Assembly: GCF_027943255.1 (NCBI RefSeq)
Contig: NC_072893.1
Location: forward strand, 60,606,001-60,670,000
Direction of reading: 5' to 3'
DNA length: 64,000 bases
Source of the DNA: Anastrepha obliqua
Taxonomy: Eukaryota; Arthropoda; Insecta; Diptera; Tephritidae
Both the position numbers and the translations under genes were made by a program. The notes below the pieces were generated by a model. The model ran no database searches. It had not been told where the DNA came from and saw only the letters and a program-made list of their open reading frames with translations. Positions 55,801 through 64,000 of this stretch are shown here, one piece after another. Within the stretch, counting starts at the first letter, position 1; every line of letters begins with the position of its first letter.

Positions 55801-57949
55801 TACCAAAATAAATAGCAGATGGAACACTACTACAGGATTTCTTAGATTTAATGTAGTGCCAAAAAGTCTTAGAGCTGTGTTCAATACTTATAATATTATT
55901 ATTATATACATATATTTATATAGGAAAACTGATCATTTAATTTTTAAACTTTTTAACTAGCTTATTCCGCAGGTTTCTTAGCTTCCTATGTTCGTTGTTG
56001 TACCACGGAAGGCATTTTTCAAATTAGGGGAATATTATCTAGACAAATTTCGAAAACAAAAGATTTAAATGTTGAAAAATAGTCCGAGACATCCAAACCC
56101 GAGAAGAAACCATCCAAGAAAGTGCAATAGAACTTGAACAAATACTGATGTTTTGAATTATCTGTTTGCAACAATCTGATCCTTTCATAAGTAGTATAAG
56201 ACGTCAACTATGTAAACGGATGTTGGAAATGGATGATGTATGTAGGAAATCAAATGATGGTTGATGAATAAAATATTTTAATACTTTAAACGTTTTAGAA
56301 ATTTGTGCAACCTTAAATGAGGCATGCATTAAAAATTTATGAAGCCATACCACTGCGCGGTGCCAAGCAGCTTTTCGGAAGCCAATCCAAATAACAAGTT
56401 TGATAATTTCTTTCTCTTCATTTCTAAAATATCTTAATTTATGTGTTTTTGAAAATACTATTGTTTGAAAAGTAGGCCTGGTTATTGACCGATTTCCCCG
56501 ATTTTCTATGCTGTGGACACTTTTCGGTAGCCTATGTACATCTTATATGATGGATAATTTAAAATATGGATTTGAAATTGTTTACTATGCAGTGACGGAG
56601 TTCTACTAATTTTAGAATTTTTTCTTAATTAGTTTAAATTAATCATGTATTCGAAATTTCATTATGCTAGGAGCACTCCTAATATTTTTTACCAAAAAAT
56701 TTATAAAGCCACACCACTGTGCGCCGTGCAATTCATAGGTGACTTCCAATAACGATGTACCGGAGATGTGCCACCTTTCAATAGCAAATTTGAAATCAAT
56801 CTAGAGCTATTATTATTATTCTAGTTATTTGCTAAAGCGACGGGGACGCAAAGTGCTCCTTGAATATTTTGCGTTAAATTTTATTTTCAATTGACTGGAA
56901 CATTTTTGTCGGTATTTTTCTTACACTTAAACCGTTAAAGTAATAATACATATCTTTATATTATTATTTTTCTTATCTTTGAAATCCGTTCTAACGCTCA
57001 TTTGTGGAGAGTACTATTGACTAGTACGAGTATCGCAAGGGCTTTGTAACATTTTTTGACGCCATTCAGGGGTTGCTTTAGTTTTATTCGTTTAGTTGTA
57101 TTTGCTTACAAGCAGCTTTTTAGTCAAATATGTGTACGAGATATGTATCTATGTAAATAAAATTGTGTACTGTTGAATGAAAAATGACTTGATGAAAAAT
57201 AATGTATTAAAGCGGTACCAAGCTTCGTTCATTATTGCATGAAAAGATCGACGGTAAGATCGAATGTTGTTAAATTTTGTAAGATCGCACGAATTCCCGC
57301 AAATATTCACGAATATGTAGATATGTACATATTTCATTTTATGTTTTACGCATTGTATACGACCAAACACTGATAATGTGCTTCTTATCATCTATCATTA
57401 CGTATAAATGTATGTGAGTATGCACGTTCAATTCAAGATTAACGTTAACTACCCTGCTGGAATTAGTACTCATTGATGTGCTTCTGGAGAAATCGGTTGC
57501 GTTCCTTCACTTTTCTACAGAGAATCGCAGAACATCACGCTTTGAGGTCGAAGCCGAGCCGAACCGACCATTAGCCAATTTAAACAGTCTTCGGTCAGAA
57601 CCGAACCGATCTGAATATTTTAAAGCCTACAAAATAGACAACAATTTAAAAAAATAAGCTTTTTATAGGACTAAGCAAAGTTACATTCGTTTGAGTCCCA
57701 TTAACTTCAGTATACTCGTAAATATAAGAATATTTAAAAATAGCAAAAGACAGCTGAAGCATATTTCGATTAATTTGTAGAAACATGGAATATAATACTT
57801 ATATTCAGCTGAAAGCCTCCTTTGTTAGTGCTGCTTTATCTTTTTGTTTATTTAACAATTCTATTGTTATTTAAGCTTTTAAAAAAATAAAAAAAAAACA
57901 AGAAAATCAAAAAAGTACTGGGGATTGTTAAATAAAATGCAGAATAATT
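55801..57949. other. Gene-free stretch with a repeated block
   Basis: Two related segments, about 56325..56400 and 56690..56780, share AAAATTTATAAAGCCACACC-like sequence, CACTGYGCG and a following TCCAATAAC-like block. Otherwise it is AT-rich with no supported ORF. Confidence 0.45.
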
Positions 57950-58800
57950 GTTTAATCCTCAAAATTTATTTTGTCACTTTCAAAATAGGCTCCATTCGTA
58001 GCACTACACATATGCTAACGATTAATCCACTCATCAATGCACCTTTTAAACGCGAGATCTTCTTCAGCTCCTTCAACGAATTCCCCTTAATGACCTCTGT
58101 CGACTCAAAGCGGCGTCCGCGGAGTGGCAATTTAAGTTTTGGGAAAAGGAAAAAGTCACAGGAGGCTAAGTCCGGTGAACACGGTGGCGGTTCGATGATA
58201 TGTGTAGATTTGTCGAATTTTTGGTCAAAAAATTGTTCACAATATGAGCCTTATGAGCCTGTGCTTTATCATGGTGCAAGATTCATGAGTTTTCTTTCCA
58301 CAAATTGGGGCGTTTCCTACGCACATTTTCAAACGTCGCATAACATCCAAATACTATTCTTTATTTACCGTAGAACTATTTGGAACGAATTCCGAGTGTA
58401 CAACAAAGAAAACGAGTAGCATGACTTTCACTTTTGACCGACTTTGACGTGGTTTTTGGGTTTCATGTGAGTAGCGCCATTCAGCCGACTGTTCACTGGT
58501 TTGCATGTGAAACTCATACACCCAAGGCTCACCACCTGTTATGATGCGCGAATTTTGAAAGAAATTAAACTCTCTTGGAACGAGTCGAGCAACCATGCGA
58601 CTCATGCCCAATTAATGGTGTAAAATGTTGCGAATTGAGTCGAGAGACACGCTAAGGTCACGAGCTACCTCCTTCAAACTTAAATGATGGTTTTCCAGCA
58701 CCATTTCCTTGACTTTGTTGACATTTTCATCCGTTCAAATGTTGATGGGCAACCAGATCGGGGCAAATCTTGATAAAGCAAATTGATAAAGCACACTCGC
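57950..58800 (-). pseudogene. Mariner transposase, degenerate
   Basis: On minus: LKEVARDLSVSLDSIRNIL (helix-turn-helix), MVARLVPREFNFFQ, IITGGEPWVYEFHMQTSEQS (first Asp lost: TGDE became TGGE), RQSRSKVKVMLLVFFVVHSE, then broken frames covering SWILHHDKAQAHKAH (Asp kept, N to K) and on to about 57950. A second short piece is at 59048..59145. Confidence 0.82.
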
Positions 58801-59047
58801 CATAGGCTTTCTAAAACACGAAATCTCGTTCAAACACACAAAATTTAAGACAAATTCTTTGTTCGATATTTTTATTCATAGTGCAAATCGCAGAGTATAT
58901 CTGCGGTTGACTGATATAATTATGTGTCAAAAACAAGCTAATTGACAGATTACGCTCAAAATCTGCGATCAGCAAAAAAAATTTAGACATATGTGTAACG
59001 CGCGCTTTTTAAATGAACAATTCCCAATATTTTTTTGACAGAATGTA

Positions 59048-59145
59048 AGTGGTTTTTGGGTTTCATGTGATTAGCGCCATTCAGCCGTCTGTTCACTGGC
59101 TTGCATGTGAAACTCATACACCCAAGTCCCATCACCACATACATA
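59048..59145 (-). repeat. Second copy of a mariner segment
   Basis: Nearly identical to 58442..58540: shared GTGGTTTTTGGGTTTCATGT and TTGCATGTGAAACTCATACA. It covers the same part of the transposase (WVYEFHMQ...). It is either a partial duplication or a second insertion. Confidence 0.8.
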
Positions 59146-59427
59146 CATATTTGCTGTAACACTAGACAGCAAAATTTTATTTTTTAGATAGTTAGTTTAG
59201 GAAGTTATTACCTGCCTTTTGATAGCTGTGAAGCGCTGAATCTAATTTTGACACAAATTGTCGATTAAATGCGTGTCAGAAAGGAAAATGGAATAAACAA
59301 AAATGTAATTACAAACAAAGCGAAGCTTTTACTATTTATCCAGAGGCCGATATTCTCTGCTGCTAGATGCCTTGATTTTGTATTATGTTTATTTATAATT
59401 ATATTTCAAGTAAGTAAATAAATAAAT

Positions 59428-59735
59428 GCTACCATTCGGAATTCACAGAGAGAACGTAGGTTCGAATCTCGGTGAAACACCTAAATTAAGAAAAACATTT
59501 TCCTAATAGCGGTCGCCCCTCGGCAGGAAATGGCAAACCTCCGAGTGTATTCTGCCATGAAAAAGCTCCTCAAAGAATATCCGCCGTTCGGAGTCGGCTT
59601 GAAACTGTAGCTCCCTCCATTTGTGGAACAACATCAAGACGCACGCCACAAATAGGAGGAGGAGCTCAGCCAAATGCCCAAAAAGAGTGTACGCGCCAAT
59701 TATATATGTATATATAAATAAATAAATAATATTTT
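59428..59735 (+). repeat. SINE, well preserved, head truncated
   Basis: It begins inside the tRNA-like head (CTACCATTCGGAATTCACAG) with an intact B-box (GTAGGTTCGAATCTC). It then runs through the whole body to GTGTACGCGCCAATTATATA and an (AATA)n-like tail. The most consensus-like body in the window. Confidence 0.9.
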
Positions 59736-60099
59736 TCTAGATGAAAATAGTAGCATTAAACTTTTTTATCCTTACGAACGCTATTTGAAGTTGTAACCAC
59801 CATCGCTGACTCATTTCATTCGATCTCAATGCATTTAAGTTTACAGCTTTATGTTAACACTTTATATTAAACGCGTTGGCGCTTTAAAGCATTTGAGAAT
59901 AAATTTAACTAAATGAAAGCAACTAAGTATAAGAATCAATACCCCAGAGTCAACTCGACTAACATAGCGTAGCACAGTTCTTCTCTCACTTTCCCGATCA
60001 TTTTAAAATTTCATGTAATCTTAGTTGCCGATGTTGTATTCATTTCATTGCAGAAGTTTTTGTTGTTGCGTAGTTATGCAACTCGTATTAGTCGATTTG
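59736..60099. other. Unassigned AT-rich stretch
   Basis: No gene or repeat family was recognised. Confidence 0.4.
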
Positions 60100-60345
60100 C
60101 CTAATAATTAGCATTTAAGTAATTTTAAAAATGTAACAAAAAATTTTTTAAATAACTTTTTTCTAAAAAAAAAAATTATTTTACGTAATAGAAATCTTTA
60201 TTTTTACTTTTGGGCGGTCCATTGCTTATCTAATTGTATAATGCAGCTATCCAGTTAGCAAGTGTCAAATATGATTGACGTACGGCCACATTTGCGAAAA
60301 GTATAAATTTTCAGATAGATTGCTCAATTGTTCCCCATCTTATAT
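60100..60345. repeat. Diverged copy of the 505..738 MITE
   Basis: Shares AGAAATCTTTATTTTTACTT, CATTGCTTATCTAATTGTAT, GCAAGTGTCAAATATGATTG and a worn right end (CCCCATCTTATA). The left end is not clear. Confidence 0.5.
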
Positions 60346-60589
60346 GGGGTTTTTTTAGCTATAGGAGAACTATCAATATCGATAACTATGGTTTGACAGC
60401 TGGGAATGGAAAATTATGTTGACATCTCTGTCCAATACGGTTTAGCAAGTCATAATGAATCATTTAATACGAAAACAACGCTTCGAAAATATTTACTTTG
60501 CAAAAAAAAAAATCTTTTCACGAAGTTCATAGAGCACTGGCGGCATTAACGGTCATTATTTCTTTGACTTTCTTTGAATTTTTGTTTCC

Positions 60590-60840
60590 ATAAATTAATC
60601 AGCTAAACGTCCTCAACATTTGGTCCAAGAAGAGGGTTAAACTTGCCATACAGCGCACTTAACAACCCATTTGTTGCAGTATTCAAGTCATTATTAACGC
60701 CATACGGCCAGATTTATTGGGAAAAGTAGTCAAAAATTGGATTGATCGAATGGATCATGTAATTCGTAGCCATGTCGGACATATGCCGAATGTCATATTA
60801 AAAAATAAAGGCTATGAAATTATCAACCAGATTATAACAA
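60590..60840 (+). pseudogene. Mariner-type transposase C-terminal scrap
   Basis: One frame reads AIRPDLLGKVVKNWIDRMDH, VIRSHVGHMPNVILKN. This is the C-terminal helix segment of DD41D-like transposases (compare VIGNWTFRMDHLKRSCGQHL at 37700). Nothing of the core is present. Confidence 0.6.
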
Positions 60841-61039
60841 AAAAAAAATGCATTCCAACAATATTTCTGTTTTGTATAGTCATTTTAAGTCCTCAATCTC
60901 TTAAAAAAGCACCCGGTGCATTAGGATATCAGCACAAAATGGAATGAGAAAAGCCTTTTTATTTTACACTACTCTACTTTCTTTTGTCGTGTCATTTTAA
61001 TGTATAAAAGGTTGTTGTTGGACTTGTTCGCCATTTACT

Positions 61040-61440
61040 GTTTTATTGGTGCCGGCCCCGTTTTTGAAGAAATATGGGACGATGATTCCTCCGGCACAAA
61101 AGCCGCACCAACCGGTTGTTTTCAATAGATGTAATGGCTGTTCTTGAATGACGTTGCTCTTCAGCCCAAATACGGCAATTTTTTGCTATTAAGCCAAACA
61201 TGGCCTCATCGCTGAACACCATAAGTTGGTCTGAACGCGCGATGAACATTGTTTCACTTTTCGATTTTCGTTATACAACTATACGATTTGTGAACGTTGT
61301 GGAGTCGTAAGTCTTCCCATGATGAAACTTCAATGAATACTGAAAAAATTATGTATTTAGTTTGACAGTAGTCACGCATGATCTGTCAAAAAACCTCTAT
61401 CGAAACAATCGCCCAAAACATCTCGGACTCGTCCCTAACT
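61040..61440 (-). pseudogene. DD41D-like transposon relic
   Basis: On minus: the MGRLTTPQRSQIV start (about 61321), then DQLMVFSDEAMFGLIAKNCR (first Asp site), AEEQRHSRTAITSIENNRLV and CAGGIIVPYFFKNGAG. HSRTAITSIENNRLV is shared with 25130-25180, so the two relics come from one subfamily. The 5' flank contains the same GACAGATCA...ACTGTCAA blocks as 24935-24960. Confidence 0.75.
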
Positions 61441-61788
61441 AGCGATTATTAAAACGTGTCGAGAGGTATCTAAAAATATCCAAAATATCTCCGGCTAGCT
61501 AGTAAGCTGTGACAACTTTATTTGCGGATGTTATCAATTCTTATAAAGAAAAGCTGGAATGATTGCAATTAACACCTACAATAAATTAGAAGAAATAAAA
61601 AAAATACCAGTCTAACAGTTAGACGCGATAGAAGTGAAACCTTCCGTAAAACAAACTGAGAGAGAATGAGACGAAAGCAGCATTAGGAGCGGGATAATTA
61701 TAGGTTCATTATAATATTGCTATAATGTTCATATTTTATTTTCTTCATTTTATTATTATTCATCCTCAATGCTTTCAATTTCAACAAA

Positions 61789-62303
61789 TTATACGAGTGG
61801 CTTATGGTAGCTAAAATATGATACAAATGCTTTGGTTTCGATGTTGTCAACATATCTTTGAAATACCGCGTCAATTGTTGTTTTTGATCGTGTTGTCGAT
61901 TCAGTACGATTGTTACACATTTTTAAATTGAATGTTGTATTGAGAAAGTCAATTAAAGGAACCGCTGTGTCCACTGCAAAATTTACGTTAAAATCGCCAC
62001 TTAAAATCATTGGAACTTTATCGTAATTATTTCTAAGTATCCGCGATACTTCTGGTGTAAACTTTATTAAATTTTCGTGAATGAATTCCGTGATGCTATT
62101 TATTGATTGATTCGGTGAAATATAAATTGCCACAATTAAAACTGTTTTTCCATTGCTCAATCTGGTTTCGCATGTACATATTTCTCCCACTTTAGAGAGC
62201 TGAACAGACAGTGATTCTAGTTGCTGTGCATTCAGATCTATCTGTGGAGTTACAATACGAGCACCGTCATTTTGATTGTGGTATATTGCAACACCGCCTG
62301 TAA
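61789..62303 (-). pseudogene. Endonuclease/exonuclease/phosphatase domain of a Helentron-type element, fragment
   Basis: The minus strand is open from GGVAIYHNQNDGARIVTPQI (about 62303) through GKTVLIVAIYISPNQSINS, MILSGDFNVNFAVDTAVPL (the catalytic GDFN motif), NRTESTTRSKTTIDAVFQRY and AFVSYFSYHKPLV. The SxxxSYH-type end matches the EEP nuclease fold. This variant (GDFNVNFA..TTIDAVF..YFSYHKP) is one I associate with the C-terminal nuclease of Helentron/Helitron2 Rep-helicase proteins (memory, moderate certainty). The Rep and helicase parts are absent. A LINE endonuclease is the alternative. Confidence 0.65.
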
Positions 62304-63335
62304 TTACGGTAAATATTTAAAAATGAAAATATTTAGGAATATAAATAAAAATTAGTTTAAAAATAATAAAAGTGTGTTAATTATTCTATTTGTGTCTTAA
62401 TTTTTGTTATAACTCTGTTCTGAGGTAGTTGACTATGACTGATCCTTCGATTTGCTATTACTTCATTATAGGTCCCTTTGTCATTAAAATTTATTTTCTA
62501 CTTTTTAGTTCGATTAGCAATTAAAGCGTGTTTTTTAGTTTTTTTAAACTAATTTTTCGGGATGAAGAACTTATTTCGGGGAGGGAGCCTGAGAAACTGA
62601 TTTACAAGAATAAAGATTTTTCATTTTGCAACCAAATTTACCTTCCTTTTTGCCCACAGTAAAAAAAAGATAGGTGTGATAAATTTCAAGTCGATCAGAT
62701 TCTTAAAAGCCAGTGAAAATTAAGCTCAAAGATTCCGTTACATACATACAACCCTAGCTAATAAAAGTGTGTTAAAATACGGACGCAATACAGCACACGC
62801 GGTTGCTATTATGAGCGTCGTAACGCGTATATTACACAGACGTACTAACATACACACAAACATTCGTAGGACGCTTGGTCTAAGCAAGTATTAGGTAGTG
62901 TAGTACAGGTATACATAATGCCTTCTCGCTCACCGTGGCTCCGTAATACGCAGGCTCGCATACATACGTACTTGCATACATACAAACATACATACGTATG
63001 ATGCTTGAACTAAACACCAAAGTAAGTAATAGGCAGTGTAGTATACATACTACAATACTCACTATACTAGCGTGGCTCAGCAGTACGCAGCCACACACAT
63101 ATACGTATATCAACATATGTATAACGCTTCGTAGTGTCACTTTTTCGTTTCATCGAGTCTCAAATCACTCCCAACGATTCTAAAGAAGTTTTCACTTCAA
63201 AAAGCATATCCTCGTTAGTTGGAGAAAAAATAAATGAGATCAATTATTGGATATACGGGTTACTAGGTATTTGCTTTTATAAGAAGGACATAGGCGATGT
63301 TTTCAATAAAATTTCTTTATAGTATAAATAATATA
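62304..63335. other. Gene-free stretch with CATA/TACG microsatellites
   Basis: Simple repeats of CATACATACG type occur at 62840-63120. No supported gene; ORFs at 62880-63322 follow the microsatellite. Confidence 0.45.
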
Positions 63336-63896
63336 CAAGGGTCGTTTGAAAAGTCCGTGCAAAGTATGAGAGGTGGCACTACTGGCGCGCATCGTGGTTA
63401 TGTTTAGTTATTAGCATCTCTTGGAAGATCACACACCAAGTTTCAGCCAGATCGGTCTATTTCTTTATATATGGCATTCGTTTGAAACGAGGACGTCGAG
63501 TGATTTTCCTTTTCCATCATCACAACGTACCAGCTTACGCCTCAACATTTGCGGTCGCAAAATTAATAAAAATAGGGTTCCAGCTCGTTTAACATCCCCC
63601 TATTCTCCAGACTGAGCTCCCTCAGATCCCTCGGACTAGTATTTGATCCCTAAGAAGCCAATTAGAAGAAATGGATAGCGAAAAAAGGATTTTATTCAAA
63701 CAAGGAGGTGCTTGCAGAAACGAATGTCTATTTTTCAGACTTGGGCAAGTCCTATTATTTGGAAGGGATCAATAAACTAGAACAGCGTTGTTCGAGCGTA
63801 AAAGCCTAAAAGGAGACTATATCAATCAATAAAAATGGTTTACCACAAACAATTAAGTAGTTTTTATTTTTGCACCGACTGTTCAAACGACCCTCG
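63336..63896 (+). mobile_element. Internally deleted mariner, 561 bp
   Basis: The left terminus CAAGGGTCGTTTGAAAAGTC and the right terminus (opposite strand), CGAGGGTCGTTTGAACAGTC, continue to GGTGCAA. TA duplications lie at 63334..63335 and 63897..63898. The interior keeps only the transposase C-terminus: LFHHHNVPAYA (second Asp site mutated), HPPYSPD and a FQTWASPIIWKGSI-like tail. The 5' two thirds are deleted. Confidence 0.85.
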
Positions 63897-64000
63897 TAAT
63901 ATAGAAGTCAGTTGCCTCAAAATAATCGGAAAAACATATCGTTGGTACTGTCGGGCAGCGAGTTGACCCCATTGTACTTTTGTGACTATGACGAGTTTGT

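Noticed and set aside
57925..58419. Plus-strand 164-codon ORF as a gene
   Set aside because: It is antisense to the degenerate mariner transposase on minus, whose motifs are recognisable.
1..64000. CRISPR arrays, bacterial operons, phage or integrated virus
   Set aside because: Introns, SINEs, LINEs and insect host genes show a eukaryotic nuclear region. No CRISPR-type repeat-spacer pattern, and no viral structural or polymerase genes other than retroelement RTs, were seen.

Overview
The window is AT-rich nuclear DNA from a higher fly (Diptera, Brachycera). Tephritidae is my best guess. The evidence is an intronless dipteran-type ultraspiracle (usp) gene, a gene orthologous to Drosophila moody, and a dense insect transposon load. 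That load includes mariner/Tc1, PIF/Harbinger, Helitron, several LINE clades, a tRNA-headed SINE family and a DD41D 'rosa-like' element of the type first named from Ceratitis rosa. The family placement is inference; the three host genes are read directly from sequence.

Layout. All three recognisable host genes are on the minus strand. (1) usp, 1431..2783, is a single exon encoding the RXR-type partner of the ecdysone receptor. (2) A TRAIP/nopo-type RING E3 ligase gene spans 11991..21454. It has two coding exons, and a 7.65 kb intron splits the RING domain. That intron holds a mariner, a LINE fragment, a SINE, a 96-bp tandem array and a PIF/Harbinger copy. (3) A moody-type GPCR gene spans 27985..38064. 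Five coding exons could be joined base by base. The last exon is open in two reading frames and is fed by two donor sites 4 nt apart, which predicts two receptors with unrelated cytoplasmic tails (551 and 541 aa). About 10 kb of the gene is intron, filled with SINEs, LINE debris, a divergent tandem array, a TTAA-ended repeat, a Tc1 remnant and a nearly intact DD41D element only 106 bp from the first coding exon.

The right half (38.1-64 kb) has no host gene I can support. It is a transposon graveyard: jockey-type, RNase H-bearing and RTE-type LINE fragments, at least seven mariner/maT/DD41D remnants, a Helitron 3' end, a Helentron-type endonuclease fragment and more SINEs. Between these lies AT-rich unique sequence. 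Upstream non-coding exons of moody could lie here, because the start-codon exon is preceded by a strong splice acceptor.

The most notable items are the dual-frame tail exon of moody, two Harbinger copies sharing one internal-deletion junction with different TWA target duplications, the SINE family (nine copies, one nested), the TTAA-ended repeat pair, and a mariner whose 5' half has been replaced by an unrelated cysteine-motif ORF.
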